Made by a program: the position numbers and the translations under genes. The notes under the pieces are model-generated. The model was not told the DNA's origin and made no database searches. It saw nothing but the letters and a program-made list of their open reading frames with translations. Below, one piece after another: positions 42,507 to 52,607 of a stretch of DNA of 64,000 nt. The stretch's first letter is position 1, and each line of letters starts with the position of its first letter. Source of the stretch: Candidatus Bathyarchaeota archaeon (GTDB lineage Archaea; Thermoproteota; Bathyarchaeia; Bathyarchaeales; Bathycorpusculaceae). The stretch spans positions 20,764 through 84,763 of the forward strand of contig JAOZHT010000005.1 in assembly GCA_026014735.1 (NCBI GenBank), given 5' to 3'.

Positions 42507-43355
42507 CTAAAGCCGCTTAGCTGCCTTCCGCTGCAGGTAACCGTTGATGGCATCTATGAGGGCTTCACAGGCAAACCAGCGCTCCTCTAGGGACCCATCG
42601 GTTTCTAAGTCACCGATTTTCTTCTGAAACCCCTTTATCTGCCACAAAACCGGCTGGCGCTTAGCATCAAAGCCGTTTTGAAGCTGCTTTTTCTGGGCGC
42701 TAAAATCAAGCAGCAGAAGCTCAAGTTCACGCTGTATATCGCTGATTTGGGCTGTGAGGGCGGCTTCTTTTTGCTCTCGGCCCTTCTTTGATATGCCGTG
42801 GAGAATCCCTGTCTTCATCTGGATAACCTTGTCCAGTTCAGCTTTGAGGCTGTCTATGCTGGCATAGAGGGGTTTGGTTTGGCGGTTCCGCTTGCTCTTC
42901 AACGCCGTCATCGCCTCTGCATACTCTAGGTCAATTTGGTTTAGGCTGCTTCGGAAAAAGGCAATGTTCTTGATTTCCTGCTCCACCGCGGCTTCCTTTC
43001 GGCGGCGGTCCTCCAGTTGCAGCTTGACAACGTCAAAGGCCTGTGAACATTCACCTAAGAATTGTTCATCTACGCCCATGCTGGGATGCGATTTGAATTC
43101 GTCTAGTACCGTCTTAACGGTGCTGAGCCAGCGATCAAAATGCCCGCTGAAAGGTGAGGACCCGAACTTTTGGGTTCCCAGCGTGTGTAGCCGCCGCAGG
43201 GTTGCGTCGATTATTTCTTTTTCTGTAGGAAAAATTTTTTGTGCTGGGACTTTGCTGGGGCGTCGGAGGCGTTTTTTGTCTTTGCTTCTTTCCCGTAGGG
43301 TTCTTCCACTGTAACTGGTTCCTCTTGGCGTTTTGGCCCGCGGCTGGTATCCCAT
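42507..43355 (-). CDS. Coiled-coil protein, unknown
   Basis: The 282-residue protein has a basic, disordered N-terminus (about 1-45), then long charged helices (about 95-265; LEDRRRKEAAVEQEIKNIAFF, LKAELDKVIQMKTGI, IQRELELLLLDFSAQKKQL) typical of a coiled coil. No membrane segment or catalytic motif. It is convergent with the RAM gene (6-base gap). Confidence 0.75.
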   Translation of the reverse strand: MGYQPRAKTPRGTSYSGRTLRERSKDKKRLRRPSKVPAQKIFPTEKEIIDATLRRLHTLGTQKFGSSPFSGHFDRWLSTVKTVLDEFKSHPSMGVDEQFLGECSQAFDVVKLQLEDRRRKEAAVEQEIKNIAFFRSSLNQIDLEYAEAMTALKSKRNRQTKPLYASIDSLKAELDKVIQMKTGILHGISKKGREQKEAALTAQISDIQRELELLLLDFSAQKKQLQNGFDAKRQPVLWQIKGFQKKIGDLETDGSLEERWFACEALIDAINGYLQRKAAKRL

Positions 43356-43468
43356 GCTTAGAAATGTATTGGGTTGAGGTATTTAGTTTATTTCCTGATT
43401 TCTGCTGGGGGCCTTGGCTTTTGGGTTTTGGGTGTTGTTTTTGGGGAACCCTTAAATTCATGTTGTTT

Positions 43469-43501
43469 GTTATAGTTAACATAATGTTAGATAAACATAA
43501 C
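43469..43501 (+). promoter_or_regulatory. Inverted repeat, likely operator of the DUF2178/HTH operon
   Basis: GTTATAGTTAAC and ATAAACATAAC are imperfect inverted arms 33 bases across, ending beside AACTTAAAG, the probable TATA for the ATG at 43535. Autoregulation by the HTH protein of the operon is plausible. Confidence 0.4.
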
Positions 43502-43534
43502 TTAAAGTTATTGTTGACACACAGGAGAAACAAG

Positions 43535-43951
43535 ATGAAATCAAACAACAAATCAAAAACCATATCCACCATCCTAATCTCCCTAGCCACCATAGTCATA
43601 ATCACACTGGCACTCTACTTCGCATCCGCCCAAACCCTCAACTACCCCGAAATCATCTCCCTCACCATAATCGCACTCATCGTCATCTTCGCCATCTACA
43701 CCCTCTACGACAAAACAAAAAGTCTAAAACAAGGCCTCACCGCCGCCGACGAACGGACCAAAACCGTCAACTACCGAGCAGGCTACTACGGCTTCATCGC
43801 AGCCATCTGGAGCGCCGTCTTCACACCCATAGTGGTAGACATAATCTTCAACTACGAAATGGAAACGGACTACTTATCAGGCTCTGTGGTAATCATAGGT
43901 GGCTTGGTGTTTGCGCTGTCATACCTGTACCTGTCGCGGAAGGGTCGATGA
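43535..43951 (+). CDS. DUF2178-like membrane protein
   Basis: ATG at 43535 follows AGGAG at good spacing; the longer frame upstream is low-complexity. The 138-residue protein has four membrane helices (about 10-30, 36-55, 80-103, 112-132) with [18 protein letters not shown] between helices 2 and 3, the layout of small membrane proteins regularly paired with an XRE regulator. It lies 1 base before that HTH gene. Confidence 0.78.
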   Translation: MKSNNKSKTISTILISLATIVIITLALYFASAQTLNYPEIISLTIIALIVIFAIYTLYDKTKSLKQGLTAADERTKTVNYRAGYYGFIAAIWSAVFTPIVVDIIFNYEMETDYLSGSVVIIGGLVFALSYLYLSRKGR

Positions 43952-43952
43952 A

Positions 43953-44150
43953 TTGAGAACCCGAATCAAAGAACTCCGCGCCCGCCACAACCTAACCCAA
44001 GAGGACCTCGCCCGAAAAGTGGGCGTCCGCAGAGAAACCATCCACTTCATCGAGAAAGGCGAGTACAATCCCTCCATCAAGCTGGCACATGACATCGCCA
44101 TGGCGTTGCAGACCACGCTTGATGACCTCTTCATCTTTGAGGACCAGTAG
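43953..44150 (+). CDS. XRE-family HTH regulator (YozG-like)
   Basis: Start TTG at 43953, one base after the upstream stop, gives 65 residues: [25 protein letters not shown].... The HTH is [32 protein letters not shown], with the tail [14 protein letters not shown] typical of this single-domain family. It is translationally coupled to the membrane protein and likely autoregulatory. Confidence 0.88.
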   Translation: MRTRIKELRARHNLTQEDLARKVGVRRETIHFIEKGEYNPSIKLAHDIAMALQTTLDDLFIFEDQ

Positions 44151-44201
44151 CTCCGCGGTGAAACTGATAAATTCCGCAGCGCCCTAGCATAAAGAGGTGA
44201 G

Positions 44202-45485
44202 GTGCCGGTGTTGGCGGATAAAATCAGCCACTTTTACGGTTGCCAGATTACAACCAGCTACTCCGCAAAGCAGCATAAACTCCGCAAACTCATCGCTTAC
44301 CTCTCCGACAAAACAGCTCCAGATAAGGAGTACATCTCGCTTTACCTCCCAGCAAACACCCCCCTCGAAGCGGCGCTGGCAAACCTCAAAGCTAACCAAG
44401 CCACCCTACAAGCTGGTTCAGAACGCGCTAACTCCCGCCTAAAAGACGCCCTAAAAAACCTGATCCAGAATCTGAAACTGCACAGCGGCGTCCCCACAGA
44501 TGGGCTGGTGATGTTTGCAGGAACCTTTGCTGATGAGGGCGGAAACGCAGTTTTACATATGGAGGAACTTGTGCCGCCTAGCCCCGTCGGCGCTTTCCTC
44601 TTTGCCATGGACAGAGTTTTCTTGCTGGAGCCGCTGCGGGATATGCTAAGGGATCAAAGAATCGTTGGTTTCCTGGCGTTGGATGCAAAGCAGGCTACGT
44701 TGGCGATGCGCAGAGGCGACAACCTGCAGATGCTAGAGTCACTTACATCGGGGGTTGCGGGTAAAACCGGGAAGGGCGGGCAGAGCCAACGCCGATATGA
44801 ACGTGAACGCGACATGCAATTAACCGCCTACTTCCACCGCGTAGCCGAGCATGCAGCCAAGGCTTTTTTTGAGGAACAGAAAGCCACAACACTTATTGTT
44901 GGTGGTCCGGGAGCAACCAAAAATGAATTCCTCAAGGGCGACTTTCTGCACTACGAGCTGAAGAATGCTTTGTTAAATGTGGTTGATACGCAGTCGGCAT
45001 GTGAAGACGGCGTTTTTGAGATGATGGCTAAATCCTCAGAAGCACTGGATAGCATGTGTGGGCCCCAAGAAAAAAAGAGCATGCAGCGCTTAGAGACGGA
45101 ACTATCTAAGGAAAATGGATTAGCAGCTGTTGGGTTAGATGCTGTTTTGGAGGGGCTGCAGAGAGGCGAAGTTGAGGTGGCGCTGGTAACAGACAACTCG
45201 GACCTTGTTGAGATAAACGCAGTGTGCAAAAAATGTGGGTTACCCAAGGCAAAAATAGTCAGAAAACGCGATCCCACTGCCCTGCAGGCGTTTTTGGGTG
45301 AGCCCTGCGTGAAGTGCCGTGGTGGGGAGTGGGAGGTTGTTGAGAGGGACCTGGTGGATGTGCTTGAGGATGCGGCAGTGCAGACGGATGCACGGGTGGA
45401 AGTTGTTTTCACGGGTTCAGAGGAGAAGGCGCGGCTTTCGGCTTTGGGCGGTGTTGCGGCTTTGTTGCGTTATAGGGTAGGGTAG
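44202..45485 (+). CDS. aRF1-family protein lacking the stop-codon recognition motifs
   Basis: Start GTG at 44202 after a GAGGTG ribosome-binding site. The 427 residues align along their whole length with archaeal/eukaryal class I release factor. The peptidyl-tRNA hydrolysis motif GGQ is present (192-194 in TGKGGQSQRRYE), as is the GGPGATKNEFLKGDFLHYEL block and a C-terminal zinc-ribbon-like part (CKKCG...CVKCRGG). The NIKS motif, expected near 70-73, reads QAGS, and YxCDxxF reads FAMDRVF (134-140). It may be a rescue factor or a release factor with altered codon reading; a second, canonical aRF1 is expected elsewhere. Confidence 0.85.
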   Translation: MPVLADKISHFYGCQITTSYSAKQHKLRKLIAYLSDKTAPDKEYISLYLPANTPLEAALANLKANQATLQAGSERANSRLKDALKNLIQNLKLHSGVPTDGLVMFAGTFADEGGNAVLHMEELVPPSPVGAFLFAMDRVFLLEPLRDMLRDQRIVGFLALDAKQATLAMRRGDNLQMLESLTSGVAGKTGKGGQSQRRYERERDMQLTAYFHRVAEHAAKAFFEEQKATTLIVGGPGATKNEFLKGDFLHYELKNALLNVVDTQSACEDGVFEMMAKSSEALDSMCGPQEKKSMQRLETELSKENGLAAVGLDAVLEGLQRGEVEVALVTDNSDLVEINAVCKKCGLPKAKIVRKRDPTALQAFLGEPCVKCRGGEWEVVERDLVDVLEDAAVQTDARVEVVFTGSEEKARLSALGGVAALLRYRVG

Positions 45486-45568
45486 TTTAGGGGTTGCGTG
45501 AACTATTTTTGGCGGGTTTATGCTGCCGTGCATCTCATGTATTGTTTCATAATATACAAAAGATATAA

Positions 45569-47974
45569 GTGCCTGAAAACAATACAGCCGTTAGAGTAAG
45601 AGGGAAAAATTTGAGAATAAACTATAACAAACAATTATTCACAATACTAACAATCACTCTCCTAATAACATCAGCATTAATGACAACAAACCTAGCAAGC
45701 GCAAAACCGATACTGGCAATAACTGCCACACCCAGCGATGCCACCGCAGCACAAACAAGCAGCTACGGCATCACCTTCCAAACCGAAACCAGCGGAATAT
45801 TAGCAGCCATAGAAATGCTATTCCCCGACGGCTTTAACGTCTCCGCCGCCCAGTTAAGTGCGGTGGTGAATATTGGCCCCGGTGTACTTACGCGCCCCGG
45901 CGCTGGACAAACCCTCCGCTACGTCGTGGAGGACCCAACCGTTATTCCCGCAGGCAGAGTCATCGCCCTACAAATCGACGGCATCGAAAACCCAGATTTT
46001 GCAGGCGAATACAACATAACTTTGACTACAATCAGTTACTATGCCATCATCGACGGCCCCCACGATTCAGAACCCTTCCAAATAACCCCCGTCTTAACGA
46101 TTGATCCAGACGAGGGCGCCGTTGGAACCGAAGTGGAAATCGCCGGATCGCATTTTGCAGCCAACCAAACCGTCGAAGTAACCTTTGACGGCACCTCCAT
46201 CGCTAACGTGACTTCAAATGCAAACGGCGACTTCAACGCCACCTACACAATCGATGTAGCCCTTAACAATGGATTTTACTATTTCAACGCAACCCAACCG
46301 GATGGATGCAGCGCCGTCGCAGCGTTCTTTGGATATGGCCCAGAGCTGAGCCTGTATGAATTCTATGGGCTAGGCGGCATAGAGCTTCCTATCGCGGGGT
46401 ATGGCTTTTTGCCTAACAGCACTGTAGAAGTAGTCTGGGACGTAAGCGGCACCGCAATTTCGCTTGGTAACTTTACCGCAAACGAGGAAGGTTACTTTGT
46501 AGACACCGTCACCATTCCGGATGCAGCAGTCGGCGAATACATCCTATCAGGAACCGATGAAAACGGCGGCGTAGCATACACCTCCTATGAGATAATAACC
46601 TCCCAGTTAGAGATACTTTTCTCGGACGGCATGGCAAACAGCCTAAACGAAATCGGCGGATTTGGCTTCAGCCCAAACAGCAACCTCACCCTGACTTGGG
46701 ACATCAATGGCACCACGGCAGCGATTTTAGGCACAGTGTTGACAGGCCAAGGTGGCTACTTCGATATGAAATTCAAAATACCTAACGTTGCCCCAGGCGT
46801 ATATAACATCACAGCAGTCGACAAAGACCTTCACAGTGCCTCAGTCGATTTTGAAGTTGTAACATGCATGATACGACTTAATCAAACCTCAGGACTCGTG
46901 GGAAGAGGTCTCAACGTTACAGGCACAGGATTTGCTGCCAGCAGCCAAATTACCCTATCCTGGAATGGAACCCAAATTGCAACGGCAAACGCGGACGCCA
47001 ACGGCAACTTCACCAAAATCATCACAGTGCCAGCGTCGACGACGGGTTATCATCTGGTTTCAGCGATGGATGCATCAAGCCACACAGCCCACGTTCTATT
47101 CGCGGTTAACCCTGATGTGGCGGTAAGCGTTAATCAGGGACCAGCAGGAACAAACGTCACTGCAGTCGGCACAGGATGGGCAGGCTCAACGGCTTTCTCG
47201 CTTCACTTTAGCCCAAATATGCTAGGCGTTAAAGTCACGCAATCAACCACTGACGTAAACGGAGGCTTCAACGTAACTTTCGCTGTTCCAGCAATCAATC
47301 CAGGCTGGTATTATGTGGATGTCAGCTACAACGGCATAAGCTTCCAAGATTATTCCTATCAAAGGTTCCTTGTAATACCCCAGGTGACAGTTACGCCCAA
47401 CAGCGGCTTTGCAACAACCATTTCGGGCTTGGGATTCCAACCGAACGTTGCCATCACAGTGGTATGCAATGGAACAGCAGCCATAACCACACCAAAGAGC
47501 TTAACCGCAGACGTACAAGGCGAATTCGCAGCCATCTTTACGTTACCATCCACCCCAGGAACATACAATATTTCCGCAACTGACGCATATGGCAACACGG
47601 CATCCGCACTCTTCACTGTACCCGGCATGACAGGCGCTACCGGCGCAACAGGTGCCACCGGCGCTCAGGGAACAACAGGGGCAACAGGCGCAACCGGTGC
47701 CACAGGAGCAACTGGTGCTCAGGGTGCAACCGGCAGCACGGGCGCAGCTGGAGCCACGGGAGCAGCGGGCGCAAGAGGAGAAACCGGCGCAACAGGCGAA
47801 AAAGGAGACAAAGGCGACAAGGGCGATACGGGCGCGGCGGGTCCAGCGGGGTCACCGGCACCTGAAGTTGTCGGCGGAACCATGCTGCCTATAGCGTCAG
47901 CGGGGCTGGCGATAGCTGCGTTATTCTTTGCGCTCTTATCAGCCTTCTTAGCTATGAAGCTACGGCGAAAATAG
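45569..47974 (+). CDS. Large surface protein with Ig-like repeats, collagen-like stalk and C-terminal anchor
   Basis: Start GTG at 45569 (or TTG at 45611). The 801 residues comprise a signal peptide ([22 protein letters not shown]) and about five to six IPT/Ig-like repeats (about 175-680; each opens like G-x-x-G-T-x-V-x-I-x-G-x-x-F and contains V-x-x-x-W-(D/N)-G/S-T). About 25 consecutive Gly-x-y triplets follow (about 688-765; [10 protein letters not shown]..., then [11 protein letters not shown]), then a TM (about 772-795). The Gly triplets would form a triple-helical stalk. An adhesin or S-layer-associated fibre is inferred. Confidence 0.85.
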   Translation: MPENNTAVRVRGKNLRINYNKQLFTILTITLLITSALMTTNLASAKPILAITATPSDATAAQTSSYGITFQTETSGILAAIEMLFPDGFNVSAAQLSAVVNIGPGVLTRPGAGQTLRYVVEDPTVIPAGRVIALQIDGIENPDFAGEYNITLTTISYYAIIDGPHDSEPFQITPVLTIDPDEGAVGTEVEIAGSHFAANQTVEVTFDGTSIANVTSNANGDFNATYTIDVALNNGFYYFNATQPDGCSAVAAFFGYGPELSLYEFYGLGGIELPIAGYGFLPNSTVEVVWDVSGTAISLGNFTANEEGYFVDTVTIPDAAVGEYILSGTDENGGVAYTSYEIITSQLEILFSDGMANSLNEIGGFGFSPNSNLTLTWDINGTTAAILGTVLTGQGGYFDMKFKIPNVAPGVYNITAVDKDLHSASVDFEVVTCMIRLNQTSGLVGRGLNVTGTGFAASSQITLSWNGTQIATANADANGNFTKIITVPASTTGYHLVSAMDASSHTAHVLFAVNPDVAVSVNQGPAGTNVTAVGTGWAGSTAFSLHFSPNMLGVKVTQSTTDVNGGFNVTFAVPAINPGWYYVDVSYNGISFQDYSYQRFLVIPQVTVTPNSGFATTISGLGFQPNVAITVVCNGTAAITTPKSLTADVQGEFAAIFTLPSTPGTYNISATDAYGNTASALFTVPGMTGATGATGATGAQGTTGATGATGATGATGAQGATGSTGAAGATGAAGARGETGATGEKGDKGDKGDTGAAGPAGSPAPEVVGGTMLPIASAGLAIAALFFALLSAFLAMKLRRK

Positions 47975-48073
47975 CATCTTCCCCTTTTCCTTTTTTATTT
48001 ATATCTAAGCAGATAAACCAGGTTTTCTTGGAAAGACAAATAAGCAATCAGCTCCGTTTCATCTTTGAGCACA

Positions 48074-48571
48074 ATGAAAGCCATCTGCCAAGTATGCAAT
48101 CAACCCTACCGCGGAATCGCTTTAAACACCGTCAAAGACGGTAAACAAGTTGAAGTCTGCCCCACATGCTACAAAACCCTCGATGCGGAATACCGAAAAA
48201 ACAGTTGCCTCGCCTGCGTCTTCTTCAAAGGAGGCTCCTGTGACCTCTTCGGAACCGACCTTGAAGAGCCCTATCTGCAGAATGCAAAATGCGAGTTCTT
48301 CACAACCAGCAGCGACCCCAAAGTTATAGAGGCAGTGAAGGAGAAGGCTACTGCTGCCCGAAAAAAAATCAAGGAGCCCGCCAAGCCCCGAAGTCTTGAT
48401 GAACTCGTTGCGGTGCTAGCGGAAAGGGGACAAACCTTGACGTATTTCTGTTGCCACTGTGGATCCGCGCTTAAGGTGGGGGCTAATCAGGAAATCCACA
48501 AAACCTGTCCTCGCTGCGAATATGATTTATCCGCCATCGACCTTGCGAAACTCATCAATCAACACCTCTAA
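48074..48571 (+). CDS. Zinc-ribbon protein
   Basis: ATG at 48074 (TTG nine bases upstream is possible). About 165 residues with an N-terminal treble-clef-like pair (CQVC...CPTC), a middle CLACVFFKGGSCDLFG segment with Cys spaced as in metal sites, a Lys/Pro-rich linker, and a C-terminal zinc ribbon (CCHCGSALKVG...CPRCEYD). Cytosolic; role unknown. Confidence 0.75.
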   Translation: MKAICQVCNQPYRGIALNTVKDGKQVEVCPTCYKTLDAEYRKNSCLACVFFKGGSCDLFGTDLEEPYLQNAKCEFFTTSSDPKVIEAVKEKATAARKKIKEPAKPRSLDELVAVLAERGQTLTYFCCHCGSALKVGANQEIHKTCPRCEYDLSAIDLAKLINQHL

Positions 48572-48805
48572 TTTTGGATTCTCCTTCAAAATCTAACCTT
48601 TGCCCTTGGAGGTATGCGTTCCCCGCAAATGAGTCATCGGGGAAAACGGTTACTGGCTTAGGTAATCAAGAAGCGATGAAATGCATGTCTTACTTTTTAT
48701 TCTGCAGGAATTTGCTTCATATTAACAGCAAAGTGGTATAGATTAGGGCATAATTCTGAAAAATGCTTTAATTAATTTGGGCGGACAATAGGTTAAGGTT
48801 TGAGT

Positions 48806-50710
48806 ATGACTAGCAAAAAACTGATTGTAACCGCAGTATGCATCGGCCTAATAGCTTGCGTATTAGCTTACGGAGTACTGAATACAAACTTGATCAATGA
48901 CATCCAATCATCCACCGGCGGTGGCACCAACACCGATGGAACAACGACCCCGGAATCCTCGACTGATTCCCCATCACAAACTGATGGCGGCTCCACCGAT
49001 TCATCAAGTAGCGGCGGTAACAGCGGGGGGTCCTCGTCAGGCACCTCTGATTCCTCAGATACATCCTCAGCCACAGGAAACGCGGTCAGCCACGAGGAAG
49101 CTTCAGACTACGTCTACAGCATCTCTGACGCAGTAACAATCACTTTGAACGGCAACTCTATAACCTCAAGCGGCTCGGGCGTAACGGTATCAGGCACCAC
49201 AGTGACAATCACATCCTCAGGAACCTACCGTGTAAGCGGCTCCCTGAGTAATGGACAGATAATCGTAAACACACAGAATAAAAACGCCGTCAAGCTAATT
49301 CTCTCAGGCGCAGATATTTCCTGCTCAAGCAGCGCTCCACTTTACATCGTAAACTCAGAGAAAACCATAATAATTCTGGAGGCAAACACGCAAAACAAAC
49401 TAACGTTCACTTCAAGCGCCACCACCGAACCCAACGCAGCCATATACAGTAAATCAGACCTCACAATCTACGGTGAAGGCTCACTTAACATCCAATCCAC
49501 CAACAGCGACGGCATCTCAAGCAAAGACGGCTTAATAATCAAAAGCGGCACCCTCACAGTAAACGCCCAAGACGACGGCATAAGAGGCAAAGACTATGTC
49601 ATAGTCGCAGGAGGAAAAACTACTGTGTCAGCAGGCGAAAACGGCTTAATCTCCGATAACGCAGAAGATGCTACAAAGGGATACGTCCTCGTCCAGGCAG
49701 GAACCGTCGTGGTTTCGTCAGGCGGCGACGCCATCGAAGGAGAAACCGACGTTATAATCACTGATGGACAGGTAACCGTCACTTCGGGCGGAGGCAGCAC
49801 CGGCAGTCTTGCCTCTTCTGTATCCGCAAAGGGCATAAAGGGCTTAGTCAGCGTAGCCATCAGCGGCGGAACCGTAACCGCGAATTCAGCAGACGACACC
49901 ATCCACTCAAATGGCACAGTAACCATCACCGGCGGCACCCTAAATCTTTCAAGCGGCGACGACGGTATCCATGCAGATTCCGATGTTACAATCAATTCAG
50001 GCAGCATCGACATCCAAACCTGCTATGAGGGCATCGAAGCAGTCACCATCACCATCAACGGAGGAACAATCTATGTTAATTCTAGTGACGACGGACTGAA
50101 CGGTGCAGGCGGCCAAGATAGCTCTGGCTTTAACGGTGGACCCGGCGGGAGAGGCGGAGGCGACATGTTCTCGGCCGGCAACGCCAACGTATACATCAAC
50201 GGCGGATACCTCGTGGTTACTGCTGGCGGCGACGGCTTAGACTCCAACGGCGCAATTACCCAGACAGGCGGAACGGTAATCGTCAACGGACCCACAAATA
50301 ACGCAAACGGAGCACTGGACTTCTCCACCTACAAGATGACCGGGGGCTTTCTGATTGCAGCCGGCAGCTCGGGCATGGCGCAGGCGCTTACCTCAACGTC
50401 TACGCAGTGCTCGGTTCTGGTTAACTTTCAAAGCGCCTACCCGGCTGGGACTCTAATCCACATTGAAAGCTCAAGCGGCCAAAACGTGGTAACCTTCCAA
50501 ACCTCAAAGACGTTTCAGTCCGTGGTGGTCTGCACATCTTCGCTGTCTCAGGGTTCCTCATACAGCCTCTATCTGGGGGGAAGTTGCAGCGGCACTCTCA
50601 AAGACGGTGTGTACAGCAGCGGAACCTACAGCGGCGGAACCCTATACACGACCTTTACTCAGTCAAGTACGGTTACCAGCATGGGCAGCCAGGGCGGTAT
50701 GCATCCGTAA
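48806..50710 (+). CDS. Cthe_2159-like beta-helix carbohydrate-binding surface protein
   Basis: ATG at 48806 (TTG at 48800 is possible). A signal/anchor helix (about 5-25), a Ser/Thr/Gly linker (about 35-95), then a long right-handed beta-helix (about 105-600) of short repeats such as GTVTITGGTLNLSSGDDGIHADSDVTINSG and DGLDSNGAITQTGG. The family (DUF4353/Cthe_2159) binds acidic polysaccharide in Clostridium thermocellum. Genes for this family commonly sit beside VTC and DUF4956 genes, as here. Confidence 0.85.
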   Translation: MTSKKLIVTAVCIGLIACVLAYGVLNTNLINDIQSSTGGGTNTDGTTTPESSTDSPSQTDGGSTDSSSSGGNSGGSSSGTSDSSDTSSATGNAVSHEEASDYVYSISDAVTITLNGNSITSSGSGVTVSGTTVTITSSGTYRVSGSLSNGQIIVNTQNKNAVKLILSGADISCSSSAPLYIVNSEKTIIILEANTQNKLTFTSSATTEPNAAIYSKSDLTIYGEGSLNIQSTNSDGISSKDGLIIKSGTLTVNAQDDGIRGKDYVIVAGGKTTVSAGENGLISDNAEDATKGYVLVQAGTVVVSSGGDAIEGETDVIITDGQVTVTSGGGSTGSLASSVSAKGIKGLVSVAISGGTVTANSADDTIHSNGTVTITGGTLNLSSGDDGIHADSDVTINSGSIDIQTCYEGIEAVTITINGGTIYVNSSDDGLNGAGGQDSSGFNGGPGGRGGGDMFSAGNANVYINGGYLVVTAGGDGLDSNGAITQTGGTVIVNGPTNNANGALDFSTYKMTGGFLIAAGSSGMAQALTSTSTQCSVLVNFQSAYPAGTLIHIESSSGQNVVTFQTSKTFQSVVVCTSSLSQGSSYSLYLGGSCSGTLKDGVYSSGTYSGGTLYTTFTQSSTVTSMGSQGGMHP

Positions 50711-50958
50711 ACCCATCCATCTTTTTATTTTCTATATTTAGTTAATCCTGCGGTCCCTACGTTTAGCCGTGTAACATTTGGTGGTTTGCTTGAGGAATCA
50801 TAAGCCAAGATGCCATTGTAGACGCAGACACCAAAGCAGTTGTTCCCCAAATCCTCAGGCAGATTAGGCACAGAAGCAATCTCTTCCAAAAAAATTGAAC
50901 TACTGCTTATTTGGCTCAATTGCCTGTCGAAGACTAAGTTTTCATGACGGGATTCTGT

Positions 50959-51703
50959 TTAGGCAAAGCCTTTTTGTTCCAGCTGCTGCTTTCTGCAGAT
51001 AACAAATTTCCCAATTGCTTCCTGGAATCCGATAGATGTGGGGAATAAACCGCTGATGTAGCTGGGCAGAACCTGGTTGTATTTAACTTCCAAAATGATG
51101 CCTTGCTGCTCCTGCGCCGTCATGCCGAAGCAGTCTTTACTAAAGAAGTCCCTGTATCCCAGAGAAGTCCGCAGTTGAGTGTCAAAAGTGATGCGTACTG
51201 TGCCAACCTTTTGGATGTATGCTTCACGTTCATACGCTACAATGACGGCTGGCCGCATTTGGCTGCAGCGCGTCTCCAAATAGAAGTCTTTAAGCAAAGC
51301 GTTTTCGGTGTCAGCTAAGAAATCAAAGTTGCTTTCGATCAGTAGGTCTGCTTGCTGACGGGTGATTCGGGTGCTTTCTTTTAGCATGTAGGCGCCGACT
51401 TTGGTTTTGCGCTCAAACTTTATCAGGGCGTCACTTCGGTTGTAGATGCGCAGCCTATACTTCTTGCGCTTATAGATTCCTGCTTCCTTATCACTAAAAG
51501 AGGACCCATTGAAGTCATCAAAGTATAAACTCCGCACATTATAGCCAGCGCCGCCCTGCATGTTAGGATCACGGCTCAAAGTGATTGCCAGTTTCCTCTG
51601 CAGAATCCGGTAATCGAGGGGGCTCACTTCGTATTTGAGTTCGTGTCTTAGCTGGGGCTTAGCATCTAATTCCAGAATCTCTGTTGCCTCCTTGTTTTTT
51701 CAT
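50959..51703 (-). CDS. VTC-domain protein (polyphosphate polymerase type), start region frameshifted
   Basis: An uninterrupted frame from GTG at 51627 gives 222 residues of VTC domain: YNVRSLYFDD, YKRKKYRLRIYN, KFERKTKVGAYMLKES, and the C-terminal ILEVKYNQVLPSYI. The in-frame codons further upstream encode LRHELKYEVSPLDYR, the expected VTC N-terminus, with no usable start. An ATG at 51703, after which a run of six A (51695-51700) would need one base fewer, supplies it (MKNKEATEILELD...). VTC domains make polyphosphate from ATP or act with CotH kinases. Confidence 0.82.
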
Positions 51704-51738
51704 TTTTCCATACCCAGATTAGCTTTAGGTAAACTGTG

Positions 51739-52404
51739 TTAGTTGGCGTCTGAGGTGTAACTCATGATTGAGGCATCCTTGACGCCACGGATCTTTAGCA
51801 GTTCATCGATTTTGGGCACGTCTTTGGTGTTTATGCGAACTTCGCCCATTAACTCTACGCCGTCGCTGCTTACGGTTCGGGATTTAATTTTGTATTTGGG
51901 CAGCGCTGCCTGCACGGATGCTTCTGCTTCGCTGCTGTAGTGGACCACCAGCAGGTAGGGGTCTGGACCGGTGAGTTTGGCTTTCTCCAGCACAATCAGC
52001 ATAGCAGCTATCACGGGCACACCGATTATGGCGACGATGTAGAGTCCGGCACCGCAGATTATGCCCACCGTTATGGTCCAGAAGGTGAAGACGATGTCTT
52101 TTGGGTCTTTGATGGCGGTTCGGAACCGAATGATGCTCAGCGCCCCTATCATGCCTAGGGATAATGCGACGTTTGAGCTGATTGGCAGCACAACAAGAGT
52201 CACCACCAGCCCCGTTAAGACTAAGCCTATGTTGAATTGCCTGTTGTAGACGACGCCTTTGTAGGTTTTGCGGTAAATGTAGAATATAACCAAGTTTATC
52301 AGGAAAGACATCACTAGAGCGATAACTACGCGGTCAACTGTCAGGGTCTCGTAGGTTGCTGAGGGTGTTAGGAAATCGGTGATTAACTGCTGCAAATCCG
52401 TCAT
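51739..52404 (-). CDS. DUF4956 membrane protein
   Basis: The 221-residue protein has four membrane helices (about 25-48, 55-77, 80-100, 108-138), the family core SLGMIGALSIIRFRTAIKDPKDIVFTFW, and a C-terminal cytosolic ferredoxin-like domain. DUF4956 is repeatedly found beside VTC and Cthe_2159/CotH genes. It lies about 35 bases upstream of the VTC gene on the same strand, so probably one operon. Confidence 0.9.
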   Translation of the reverse strand: MTDLQQLITDFLTPSATYETLTVDRVVIALVMSFLINLVIFYIYRKTYKGVVYNRQFNIGLVLTGLVVTLVVLPISSNVALSLGMIGALSIIRFRTAIKDPKDIVFTFWTITVGIICGAGLYIVAIIGVPVIAAMLIVLEKAKLTGPDPYLLVVHYSSEAEASVQAALPKYKIKSRTVSSDGVELMGEVRINTKDVPKIDELLKIRGVKDASIMSYTSDAN

Positions 52405-52607
52405 TTCGATTCACTACTTTGGTTTTGAGCAAAATGCCGCTATATAGATTAAATAGTTTTTACAGGATTATACCCAAATTATTTCTAAATCGCCCTCAAA
52501 CCCAAACAAAATTTGCAGCTAACCAGTCTATGCTTGCCGTCTCCACTTATGCCCGGATTTGGCGTTTTTTCCTTAACCTTTAAATGTGCCGTTAAGCGCT
52601 TGCTTGT

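Noticed and set aside
43241..43534. Long in-frame extension upstream of the DUF2178-like gene
   Set aside because: Cys/Trp/Phe-rich translation antisense to the coiled-coil gene; the AGGAG-preceded ATG at 43535 is the real start.
47630..47860. Tandem GGCGCAACAGG-type DNA repeats as a minisatellite or mobile element
   Set aside because: The periodicity is 9 bases in frame and is fully explained by Gly-x-y triplets of the encoded protein.
50725..50919. Small frame downstream of, and in frame with, the VTC gene
   Set aside because: The sequence looks somewhat protein-like but has no good start, no ribosome-binding site and no recognised family; possibly a decayed gene end, not strong enough to list.
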